Shown here one piece after another: positions 47,280-57,700 of a DNA stretch of 64,000 nucleotides. The notes below the pieces were generated by a model. That model made no database searches, was not told the DNA's origin, and saw nothing but the letters and a program-made list of their open reading frames with translations. The stretch is from Bubalus kerabau. Lineage: Eukaryota; Chordata; Mammalia; Artiodactyla; Bovidae. A program made the position numbers and the translations under genes. Location: the NCBI RefSeq assembly GCF_029407905.1, contig NC_073624.1, forward strand, positions 109,740,001 through 109,804,000. The letters are read 5' to 3'. Every line of letters starts with the position of its first letter. Within the stretch, counting starts at the first letter, position 1.

Positions 47280-47945
47280 AAATTACATAGCATGACAAAA
47301 GGAAAGAAAGAGTCCAAAAAGACGAAGTTAGCGTCAGAACCATACTAAGATACTGAAACATGAAATACATTATAACTGTCAGAAAAGAACATGTTAAAGA
47401 TTCTAACAGAAAAAGTAGACAACATGCAGGAACACATGTATAATGTACGCAGAGAGAAATTCTAAGGAAGAATTAGAAGTAATGCTCAATATCATAACAG
47501 AAATCAAGAATAAATTTAATGAGATCATAAGAAGACTCAACATGACCACAGAAAGAATCAATGACTTTAAAGATAAGTCAATAGAAACTTTCCATACTGA
47601 AATGTAATGAGAAAAATGAATGAAAAGCACAGAACATCCAAGAACTATAGGAACATCTCAAAACATGTAACAAACATACCAGTAATTGGAATATCAGATG
47701 GGAAAGAAAGACAAGAGGGCAGAAGAAATATTTAAAGTAATATTGATGCACAACTTTCCAAAATATAATAAAGGCCAAACCACAGATCCAGGAAACACAC
47801 AGAGCACTAAGCCAGATAAACCCCCAAATAATAAGCCGAGGCGTGGTTATGTCCAAACTACAGAAAGCTGAAGACAAAGAGAGAATCTTCAAGTCAGAGA
47901 AAAGAAAATACCTATAGAGAAATAAGATTAAGAAATACATTAGAT
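47280..47945 (+). mobile_element. Old L1 fragment, ORF1-region, forward
   Basis: A-rich coding-like text: AAATTTAATGAGATCATAAG, AAAGAATCAATGACTTTAAA, GCACAACTTTCCAAAATATA, AAACCACAGATCCAGGAAAC and AAAGAGAGAATCTTCAAGTC follow an old L1 around ORF1. Many stops; a reverse 120-residue frame is an artefact. Confidence 0.65.
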
Positions 47946-48180
47946 TTCCTGGACATCCCTGATGGTCCAGTGGTTAGGAATCTGCCTGCAGGGGACACAG
48001 GTTCTATCCCTGATCCCAGAGGATTCCGCATGCCTTGGGACAAGTAAGCCTGTAGACCATGACTACTGAGGCCTCGCACTACAACTACTGAAGTCCACAC
48101 ACTCCAGGGCCCCTGCTCTACAAGACAGGCCGGCACAATGAGAAGCCCACACATTGCAACAAAGAGTACCCCTGCTTTAG
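47946..48180 (+). repeat. CHR-type tRNA SINE, diverged
   Basis: GGACATCCCTGATGGTCCAG, AGGTTCTATCCCTGATCCCA, then ACTACTGAGGCCTCGCACTA and AATGAGAAGCCCACACATTG. This is the longer CHR form, without a clear duplication. Confidence 0.75.
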
Positions 48181-48184
48181 TTTT

Positions 48185-48905
48185 TTAATGTTTTTTTTTT
48201 TTTTTTTTTAATTGTGGTAAAAGTCGCACAGTGTAAAACATACAGTTTTGACCATACTGAACTGTACAGCTCCGTGGCAGTAAGTACCTTCACGTCGTTG
48301 TGCAACTCTCACCGTCATCCATCTCGAATTTTGCACCTTCCTAAACTGAAACTCTGTCCTCATTAAACACTAAGTCCCCATTTTCCCTCCCCACTCCCAG
48401 GCTATTTAGGCATCCAGCAGTATACTTTCTGACTCTATGAATTTGACTATTCTAGGTACCTTGTATAAGTGGAATCAAACCTAATGGATACTGAAATGCA
48501 TTTTTAAGGTTAACTTAATATACGTCCTATGAAGAGACTGTACCTTTTCTTCTCCTGTGCTATACAGTAGGCTCTCATTAGTTATCTATTTTATACATTG
48601 TAGTGTATAAATGGAGGAGGACATGGCAACCCACTCCAGTGTTCTTGCCTAGAGAATTCCCATGGACAGAGGAGCCTGGCAGGCTACAGTCCATGCGGTC
48701 ACAGAGTCAGACCTGACTGAGCAACTGAGCACAGCACAGCAAAGCACAGCAGCAGTGCAGGTATGTTAATCCCACTCTCCCACCTTATCCCAACTTCTCT
48801 CTCCTTGGTGTCATTGTTCTCTATGTCTAGTGTCTCTGTTTCTGCTTTGAAAATAGGTTCACCTGTACTATTTACTGCTGATGAGGCTTCAGAAATGAAA
48901 TCTCT
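48185..48905 (-). mobile_element. Old L1 3' region, reverse, interrupted by a SINE
   Basis: T19 run at 48191-48209, then ACTGTACAGCTCCGTGGCAG, TGTGCAACTCTCACCGTCAT, TATGAATTTGACTATTCTAG and CCTGTGCTATACAGTAGGCT, typical of mammalian L1 3' ends in reverse. After the SINE at about 48610-48755 it resumes with TATGTTAATCCCACTCTCCC and TTCTGCTTTGAAAATAGGTT. Confidence 0.78.
48610..48757 (+). repeat. BOV-A2 SINE fragment nested in L1
   Basis: GGAGGACATGGCAACCCACT to GAGTCAGACCTGACTGAGCA and a CAGCA-rich tail (48730-48757). It interrupts the L1 between TGTAGTGTATAAATG and GGTATGTTAATCC. Confidence 0.85.
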
Positions 48906-48972
48906 CACATTTTAGAACAGATGTGGCTTCATTTACATTTATGCCTCTGTGTGTAGATCTGTTTGTATAAAT

Positions 48973-49000
48973 ACACACACACACACACACACACACACAT
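48973..49000. repeat. (AC)14 microsatellite
   Basis: Fourteen uninterrupted AC units. Confidence 0.97.
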
Positions 49001-49114
49001 CCAGATGTTACAAGGGAAAAAAAGGCAACTTTCTTTTGGAAGTGTTGGTCCAATCACTGGAATGAAAGACATTTTTTTTGAAAATGTATGCGGTCAGTAA
49101 CACCTTTTAAAAAA

Positions 49115-49240
49115 GAAAAGCTAATCACTCAGTCGTGTCCGACTCTGCAATCCCACGGACTGTAGCCTGCCCAGCTCCTCTGTTCATGGAATTCTCCAGG
49201 CAAGATACTAGAGTGGGTTGCCATTTCCTTTTCCTTAAAT
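49115..49240 (-). repeat. Bov-tA/BOV-A2 SINE fragment, reverse
   Basis: CTAATCACTCAGTCGTGTCC, ACGGACTGTAGCCTGCCCAG and TAGAGTGGGTTGCCATTTCC in reverse; tRNA half missing. Confidence 0.88.
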
Positions 49241-51349
49241 ATGCTTTTCAAACATAGCATCATGATACTTAGATATAAAGCTAGGTATGATTATTTCATG
49301 TGACTTTCAATGCCTGAGAATTTGAGTATTTTGATTTTACTATTTCTGAGAATATCTGGCAAAAGAAAATATCTCTTAACAATGACTTTCAATAACTGAC
49401 ATAAAAAAGCAGAATAAAAATCTGAGATACTTCAGAGGTACTTGGATTCGTAGGTCACTTGGCGGCAACAAGTAGAGTAATTATAAGATTGATTTTATAA
49501 CTATACCTAAATTTTAAAAAAGATTGATTCTACATATCAAAATGCATAAAAAGAACTATCAGATTCATTACAATTTAGACTAAAAATAATACAACGATAA
49601 GTGAATTACTGCCAGAATGCTAGTAAGTTTAGATGCGGCAACTTCATATAAAATGCTTAGCTGAACACTGCATTGAATCAAATTTTCTTCTATATTCCAT
49701 TCAATATTTCAGTAGCACAATATATGTGATACATGCCTTCTCTTTTCACTGAATAAGTTTTGTAACTTCAATGGGATATATCCATAATAATCATTCAGTG
49801 AGTCACAGGAAAATTTTTTGTTTCCTACTCCCTCCAATCTAAACATGACTGTACGGTGATTATAATAAAACAAAGGAACCTAAATGTTAGTCAGCGTGCA
49901 AAGTGGGAAGAGTTTTGCTTTAGAGAAGACCAAATGGAAAACTAATCTCAGCTCTAAACAGTAATAATCATTACAAAAGGCCCAAGGAAACACACAGGGC
50001 TGCACTTGAGATAAACTGCACTGACACCATTCTAGCCTGGGCTAGGGAACTTTTCCATGGAACTTCAGTACTTCCTCAACTGGAGTTTTATGTAGCCCAA
50101 TTAACTTTGGCTAGACACAGAAATCTGGCTCAGTACTTCCATGCAGTAGCCAAAATAAAGGTTTGCTGTATCAAGAATTACTGTCAGAGTCTCCCATATC
50201 CTTCCTTCTCTCTTACTAACCTAAATCTGGAAAATGACCTAACGGCCAAGTTCCTTTTACTACAATTTAGATCAATACTAATTTTACTGGCTCCAAAAAA
50301 CTACAAAATATTTGGCTGAAATAAATTGAACAAGGACAAAAGGAGGACCAAAAAAAAAAAAAGTAAGGATGTACACACAACTAAAGTACATACATGGTTT
50401 TAGAAACAACTATAAAACCATATGAAACATGGTGATAATGGAAACTTATTCCTTCCTTTCTCAATGCTTGTCCAATTTTAAATTCATGGCATTAGTCCTA
50501 GGTAACAAAGTTCAAATAAGGAATAAATCACAATTTTAAAGAGAACTTGTGTTTAGTATTTTTACTGGACATGACATTGGTATGAAAGCTCTATATATTC
50601 TATAGTTGGGTCACCCAGGCCCAACTATATTTAAACATGGAGGCTACCAATGACCCTAAAGCAGAACTATTTTCTAGGGCACCCTGGAACATTGGTGATT
50701 GAGGAACACAGGACCTTAAAAGTGTCAACAGCCAAAAAGAAAAGTCCTAAATTCATGAGCTATACAGCTTAATAATAAAAATGTGTTTACCCATTCAAAC
50801 TAAACTAGTACTTAGAGGTAATGCCTAAAAATAAGCTATTTTCATACCTTATGGGGAGGCAGGAGCACTAGCTTACTTTTAGCATCTCTAATCAGGTATA
50901 AAAGAAAGGAAAGCATTACACAAAATTATTTTTATAGAATGGATATTAATGATGCTTAATTAAGAAGTCCTTGAGGATGTATCCAATTCTACTATTGAGT
51001 AGCTTATTTATTCTTGGGACATGTCCTAAACCTTAGAAACCCAGTTTTCTCATTTATAAAGGTAGTACACATCAAAAAGCTTCATGAAATAACACATATC
51101 AATCACAGGCATTCAGGAGATGTACACCCTCTTGTGCCTACCTCGACTTCCAGGGTCTTGAAAATTACACTGAATCCACTCCACAATCAGGCCACTCTCA
51201 TTCATTTATTCAGTATATACCACTAGGAATTAGAGTGATGCCTTAGCATGGATAGTAAATCTCAATGCACGTGTTGGCAAAACGAGATTCAGACTAGGGA
51301 AACAAGAATATTTAAAAATCAGCTACCTGTATACCTTTACCTTACATAG
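49241..51349. other. AT-rich intron, nothing recognised
   Basis: Contains an A-rich run at about 50350-50362. No exon or clear repeat. Confidence 0.5.
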
Positions 51350-51415
51350 TTTATTGTTGTTATTTAGTCACTAACTTGTGTCCAAATATTTGGAACCCCT
51401 TAGACTGTAACCTGC

Positions 51416-52437
51416 CTCTTGAGAAATTTGTATGCTGGTCAGGAAGCAACAGTTAGAACTGGACATGGAACAACAGACTGGTTCCAAATAGGAAAAGTAC
51501 GTCAAGGCTGTATATCATCACCCTGCTTATTTAACTTATATGCAGAATACATCATGAGAAACGCTGGGCTGGAAGTAGCAGAAGCTGGAATCAAGATTGC
51601 CGGGAGAAATATCAATTACCTCAGATATGCAGATGACACCACCCTTATGGCAGAAAGTGAAGAGGAACTAAAAAGCCTCTTGATGAAAGTTAAAGAGGAG
51701 AGTGAAAAAGTTGGCTTAAAGCTCAACATTCAGAAAACGAAGATCATGGCATCTGGTCCCATCACTTCATGGGAAATAGATGGGGAAACAGTGGAAACAG
51801 TGTCAGACTATTTTGGGGGGCTCCAAAAATCACTGCAGATGGTGACTGCAGCCATGAAATTAAAAGACGCTTACTCCTTGGAAGGAAAGTTATGACCAAT
51901 CTAGATAGCATATTCAAAAGCAGAGACAAAAAAAAAAAAAAAAAAAAAAAAAGCAGAGACATTACTTTGCCAACAAAGGTTCGTCTAGTCAAGGCTATGG
52001 TTTTTCCAGTGGTCATGTATGGATGTGAGAGTTGGACTGTGAAGAAAGCTGAGTGCCAATGAATTGATGCTTTTGAACTGTGGTGTTGGAGAAGACTCTT
52101 GAGAGTCCCTTGGACTGTAAGGAGATCCAACCAGTCCATTCTGAAGGAGATCAGCCCTGGGATTTCTTTGGAAGGAATGATGCTAAAGCTGAAACTCCAG
52201 TACTTTGGCCACCTCATGCGAAGAGTTGACTCATTGGAAAAGACTGTGATGCTGGGAGGGATTGGGGGCAAGAGGAGAAGGGGATGAGAGAGGATGAGAC
52301 GGCTGGATGGCATCACTGACTCGATGGACGTGAGTCTGAGTGAACTCCGGGAGTTGGTGATGGACAGGGAGGCCTGGCGTGCTGCGATTCATGGGGTCGC
52401 AAAGAGTCGGATACGACTGAGCGACTGAACTGAACTG
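51416..52437 (+). mobile_element. BovB LINE, 5'-truncated, forward, nested in a SINE
   Basis: 1,022 bp from LLRNLYAGQEATVRTGHG through LRYADDTTLMAESEEEL to the 3' tail GACTGAACTGAACTG. The 14-bp duplication agactgtaacctgc lies at 51402-51415 and 52438-52451. Relative to sister copies, one codon is lost near 51498 (GKVRQGC, not GKGVRQGC), the frame shifts near 51811-51830, and a stop is present near 52060. Inactive. Confidence 0.96.
51916..51960 (+). mobile_element. Poly(A)-only retrotransposition insert with target-site duplication
   Basis: Within the BovB copy, aaaagcagagac occurs at 51916-51927 and again at 51949-51960, separated by A residues (an uninterrupted A25 run at 51928-51952). The sister BovB copies at 29.2 and 37.4 kb have a single AAAAGCAGAGACATTACTTT here. 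The extra 33 bp thus equal one duplicated target plus an A-tail, with no element body. Confidence 0.85.
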
Positions 52438-52605
52438 AGACTGTAACCTGCAGGCTCCTCTGTCCATGAGATTTCCCAAGCAAGAATACTAGAGTGCCAT
52501 TTAATCCTCCAGGAGATCTTCCTGACTCAGGGATCAAACCCATGTCTGTGCGTCTCCTGCACTGCCAGTGGACTCTCTACAGCTGAGCCAATGGGGAAGC
52601 CCAAC

Positions 52606-55600
52606 GTATATAGTACTATACAGCAATTACATCTAAATAAAACTGGGGGAAAATGACACATGCCCCGCCCTTACATAACTTAACAAGAGAAATACAAAGG
52701 AGGGTGCAAGGACAGTGGCTAAGATTGTGAAATGCCTTATACTAAAGATATAAAAAGATAAGTAAAGAGTTACTCTCTGCCCCACATTCAGGGTCAAAAG
52801 ACATAGATTTATATCCGCCATTCAAGTGAAAAAGTGCCACTACTGAGATACTGAAAATCAGCACCATGGAAGTATAGAGAAAGGAAAAAAAAAAATAATC
52901 ACTTAAAAGACGCAGGCAAGACTTCACAGAGGGAAATAAAATTTGAACAGGCAGAGAGAGGAAAAGAACATTTTTGTCAGAGGAATAAAAAAGGATTTGA
53001 TCTATGGAATTTGTCAAAGTATTCTGGGAAATCCTAAATCTTTTTGAACTCTTCTAAATACTATCTATACTAAAAATTCTTAAAGAAAATTTTGTACAAA
53101 AATGTTCTGAAAGACATACCACTGGCTATAATAAAAGCACCAACATTTTTGTTTTTGTCGAAGTTGTTTCAGAAAAATATAATTCTTTATATGAAATCTT
53201 AATATACAATATAAGTCTAATTTTGTTGCAAATCAGTTGCAAAGTACGTATTGCATCTTTGGTCAGTTCTGATGGAACAGTAAAAACACCATTCCATTTC
53301 TTTTACTCTCTCTTCAGAGTATAGCCAATTCCATTTTATAATATTTTATATTTAAAGCATTCAGAAGTCAAAATGTGTGGCATTTTCTACCTTGCCAATT
53401 TCATGTTAAGTCAATGTCATTTCACCAGGCTAAGAAACCCAAAATTAGACAAAGGCAATCCACTGGGATCAGAAATTTGCCAAATCTCATAATTCAAAAA
53501 GAAACTATTAAGGATGATTTTGGACTTTTTGGCACTGTGAGTTTAAGCCATTCCATAACAGGGTTTATATTTCATCTACTCAGCAAGTTGGAAGCTATAA
53601 AAGTTCTGTCGGGGGCGGGGATTAGAATTTGAATTGTAATACATGTCTTTTCTTCCCTTCCTTCCATATGGTTCAGTAAATGAAAACTGCAAAATTTTGT
53701 TTTTAAAAATATCTTCTGAAAAATAAAGCAGCTTGTAAAATCATAGTTTTAGTACAGGAAACTTAAAATATTCAGGCTTGAAAACAAGAAGGAAAAATAA
53801 AGGATACGTGGTTTCTATATACAAAGATATGTCACAGTCTAGGTATATTCAGAATTAGGTACACATAAGTTTTCAATGTTTTTCTTTTCCAAGTGATTTT
53901 ATTGGAGGAAAGATAAATCAGGCATTTAAAAATTTTATTTTTGATGGTGGTGTTCTTTGAAGGTGGCCATTGATCAACCTAATTTAAAATGTTTCTATTT
54001 TAATTCCATAAGAACATCTAAAGGCAGTAGTTGCAGCAAGAGCTAAATATGAATTCTCTTCTTATTTGGAGCTGTGTGAATTACCATCCTATCAGATTAG
54101 GAAATGGAAAAGGTTTTCGTAAGGTGAAACACATTTTTTCTAACTGATTAGACTAGACGTAGTATGATCTTGTAAATGGCCCAAGGAGCAGCTCATACCC
54201 TCCAATTCTGAGTCATGTTCTTTCCCTTTCTCTGTTCCTTATTTTTGGGGGCCCCACGTTAATTTCTTTCATAATTCTTTCTTTCACATATTTTATTTCA
54301 TTTTTTTGTTTGTATATGAAAACATTTCCACATCTTTATTCTCCTACCCCTCAAATAAAAATTGTTTTGCCATCACTTTTTAATTTCTAAAAGCTCTTAT
54401 TTTTTCATATTTATTTTTTTATGTCATCCTGCACTGCACAAAATGCTATACTACCATCTCAAACAATTTTTTTCCTTCTGTTCCCTCATTTCCTTTTGCT
54501 AATCCATTTGTTTCAGCTCCAATCTTTTACATTTGAGGGTTTCCTAATATGACAGATGATCTCTGATTGCCCACTGTTAGTTTACAAGTTGAGTTAATAA
54601 AAGCTGAATGAATTCCCTAGGCATAAACGTGTTTTCTAGACTGGAAAGAGTCACTTTTGCATGTCTGGTTAGGGAGCAGGTCATTTTCAGAGATCTCTAA
54701 ATGTAGGTATATGGGAATCTTTTCCCCAGAGTGATTCAGTTTCTCCACATAAAAATGCTACCATTTCTTGGGCGGTGAGGTTTGTGTACATGTGTTGCCA
54801 GTTGGGGGTATCAACTCTTGTGTAGTTGTGTTCTGCATGTAATAGGGGAGGGGTATTGACAGTCTGAGTACTCCTCTGGAAAACATCTGACCAGTCCTCT
54901 TGTCATTCCCCTCTGCATTCCACCCTCGACTGGGCAAGCTGTTGCAGAGTTAGGGAGCTGTCTCATTCAACTGCTTCACTACTAAAAACATACCTTCCCT
55001 TGACCTGCAGTGAGTGCTTGGTTACTAGGGCTGTGCACATGGGGAGAGACAACTGATTACCCTATTTTATTCTCCTTAATGCACTCTCTTCTACGTCAGC
55101 TACCACCAAGTCTTGAGTCTCTAGATTCCTTATTTTTATCCCATTCCAAACCTCCTTTAGACAGTGGTTTATTCTGTTTTGATGAATCAGTTGTAACACC
55201 TTTTTCTGCTACCTGAGTTCCAAAAATCAACTTAAATATCACCTTCCCTCCCATTCTGATTGTTCCTACGAGGTTATTCCCTCTCAATATTTTATTCAGT
55301 AAAAATTTATTCTGATTTACTCACACAATCACCTTTTCTGTGCTCACTGTTCTTTTTAAAACCCACTCTATATCTCCCTCTAGATTTAAATATGTCTTTT
55401 CAAAAGACACATTTAGTATCATCTTCAGCTAGACTTTTCAGTGAACTGACTTTAATTTCCTGGCCTAGGAATTCCTTGCTCATTCAAGTAAAGTAAATTC
55501 AAAACCCAAACACCAGCGAGGGGAGGACAGCGGTGACAACTTCTCTGCAAAGACTTCAGGTTCCAGCTGAGAAAGGCAAACTTTCATGCTGCCCTCTTTT

Positions 55601-56893
55601 ATCAGTGTGTGCACTGTTTCTACATTGTTCCTTCACAGAGGATATGAACTTACCTACTTTATTCAGACACCTAATTCCTGGCCTTCTGTTGGTTCAAGAC
55701 TTCATCTCTTACTCCATCAAGAAGGAAAGACAGACAAGAAGCTCCTTCCCATGGGTTGTTAAGACTAGTAAACTATCCCAAATCAACTTTAAGATCAGCC
55801 TACTGTTTACTGTTCTGGTGTTTAGTTACTGCTTTATTTCCATCCTGGGGAAATTCTCTTCCTACGCTTTGAGCTCAGCCATGCATTAAGAGCATATCTG
55901 TTGTATTCTATTAAGCATACTTAGATGTGTTGTAGTGAGGCATTTTCTGGTTACTTAGTCTGCCTATATAATCTCTTTGATAGCATTTTAGTGGTATCTT
56001 AGAATGGAATGGTAGTACTTTGTTTAGCTTATCATCTTCTATGGGAAATAACATTATTTTTAAACAATTATAAGATACCTTTCTATGAATTTACTTAGGA
56101 ATTACTTTCCTGGCCATTGTCTCTATGTTTTGCTAATATTCACTTATTTTTAGTAACACTGGAGAGAAATTAAGGGATATGATTAAAATAACACAGACAA
56201 TAGATTTAGATTCAGACTGAAGGCTAGTTGTACCATTTATTAGTTGGTGAGCTCAGAAAAGTTATTTAAATATTTTGAACAATCTCCTATTGTAGAAAAC
56301 AAAAAGAATATTATTATTACTTGAAGCACATAAAATTACAATTTTTTTGTAAGTCACAGTGGTTGACAAGTCCTTATGCTTCCAATATCGCTTTCACAGA
56401 AATATGTCCAAGAGACTCATCATATATTGGTGAGCCTAATTATGGGTGCATTTCTCTTACAGAATGACTTCCAGTTACAGGAATTCTAGGCGACACTGAT
56501 GGACACGCATGCAATGCCTTATATAATACTTGCTTTTTGGAAAGAATCAGGTATTATAGCCAATCTGGGGTTAACATTGGCTTACAGAACATAATCTTTA
56601 TGAAAATACTGCTATTTTGACAAGTTGATTATATAATCACATATTTTGGGTTCTCCATTTATACATTTCAACTAAGTTACATCAAGGATACACATCATAC
56701 TTTATCTATGGCAAACGCCATAGCCAAAGGAACTCATTTTTCTATATTTTTGTATATTGTTCTAATTTAGTACGACCATCAATACATCCTAACAGTCTAG
56801 ATTAACTGGCCAGGAACAGGTACCTCAGACCCTATCGACCTCAATCTGCACAGGAGAACCAATTTCTAAAGGGTGAAAGAGACAGCTACTCAC
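52606..56893. other. Repeat-poor intron downstream of exon A
   Basis: About 4.3 kb in which I recognise no SINE, BovB, L1 or LTR. It is AT-rich, with C/T-rich patches near 54190-54560 and 54900-55500 that might be old L2. Forward frames such as 55533-55889 (118 residues) lack recognisable domains and are on the strand opposite the gene. Confidence 0.45.
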
Positions 56894-57015
56894 TGTAAGA
56901 GCAAGCAGTTTCCCATAGGTAAGATGAGCAGGGATGTGGTCAGTCTTGGATCTCAGGGATTCCATATACCAATGCTCTGCTTCAGGGAGCATGCTTAATC
57001 GCATGTACGCTTCAC
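56894..57015 (-). CDS. TMTC2: TMTC2 internal exon 'A' (TPR repeats)
   Basis: Internal exon of 122 nt. On the minus strand it follows a pyrimidine-rich acceptor ending TTCTTGTCAG and is followed by the donor GTGAGT. It begins with two bases that complete a split glycine codon (phase 1) and ends on a complete codon (phase 0). The peptide begins GEAYMRLSMLPEAEHWY and ends KLLALT. It covers most of one TPR (conserved Gly and Ala positions visible) and the first helix of the next. TMTC2 is an ER multi-pass protein of the TMTC1-4 family. It transfers mannose from dolichol-phosphate mannose onto cadherin domains, and its TPR array faces the ER lumen. I recognise the peptide as TMTC2 and not TMTC1, 3 or 4. 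The Met in RLSML stands where I recall Lys in human. The ATG-started open frame here runs into intron and is not a real start. Confidence 0.95.
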
Positions 57016-57129
57016 CTGACAAGAAAATCAAAAGAAAATCAATCTGACGTGCAGTTTTCCAAGAACATTTGCAACAGCATCATATCACATGTTTATATTC
57101 CACATGTGTTTATATCACATGTTTATACA

Positions 57130-57275
57130 TTTTCAGATTCTGTGAGAAGTACTCTCATCCATTATCTCATTTGATTCCCCTGAAGTCATCATCACGTCGA
57201 TTTCACAGATGAGAAAACTTGTGTTGGGCAAAATTAAGTGAAATGCCTAAGTCAAAAATGTAGTATGCAGTAAAG
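57130..57275 (+). repeat. MIR SINE fragment
   Basis: CTCTCATCCATTATCTCATT, TTTCACAGATGAGAAAACTT and AAATGCCTAAGTCA follow the MIR core and 3' part. Confidence 0.6.
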
Positions 57276-57545
57276 CTTTGATTTTTTTTTTAAATCTAGA
57301 AATGTCTCACTCTCAATCATATGTGCTTTGTTACCATTTCATTTTTTAAGGTTGGGTCTTTCTTATCTACAATCATTTTTTCTTTTTTATTCATATTCAT
57401 TCTTTTCCTTTATGAACTCAAGTATTTATAGAATAACTACTAAATGGAGAGTATTATGCAGGACCTAAACAACCAAAGTTCAAGGTCCTGCCCACTAAAG
57501 TTGAAAACTCTGTTGAGAAAGTAATATTAAATGAAGAAGTTAAAG

Positions 57546-57700
57546 GGAATTCCTTGGTGATCAAGTAGTTAGGGCTTCTTTCTTCCACTGCAGCGGACAC
57601 AGGTTCAGTCCCTGCAGAAGCAATGGGGCATGGGTTTGGTCCCTGGTCTGGGAACTGAGAGTCCATAAGCGATGTGGCTGGGGGAAAAAAAAAAAGCTAA
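57546..57700 (+). repeat. CHR-type tRNA SINE
   Basis: GGGAATTCCTTGGTGATCAA, ACAGGTTCAGTCCCTG, GGTTTGGTCCCTGGTCTGGG, then an A-rich tail at 57685-57695. It lies only about 530 bp upstream of exon A in gene orientation. Confidence 0.78.

Larger units (their letters stand above)
51350..52605 (-). repeat. Bov-tA SINE, reverse, split by a BovB
   Basis: SINE halves at 51350-51415 (TTATTTAGTCACTAACTTGT, AGACTGTAACCTGC) and 52438-52605 (AGACTGTAACCTGC, AGGCTCCTCTGTCCATGAGA, GGGATCAAACCCATGTCTGT, GCTGAGCCAATGGGGAAGCC) are contiguous in the family consensus. The shared 14 bp at the break is the target-site duplication of the BovB. Confidence 0.93.

Noticed and set aside
47578..47940. 120-residue hydrophobic reverse frame resembling a membrane protein
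   Set aside because: It is the antisense of A-rich old L1 coding sequence, which always reads as Phe/Leu/Ser-rich.
55533..55889. 118-residue forward frame in the repeat-poor interval
   Set aside because: No recognisable domain, no splice signals examined in support, and composition like the surrounding C/T-rich intron.
56825..57031. ATG at the start of the 68-residue reverse frame over exon A as a protein start
   Set aside because: The Met and next four residues are intron, and a clear acceptor AG lies just before the Gly codon. It is an internal exon, not an independent small gene.
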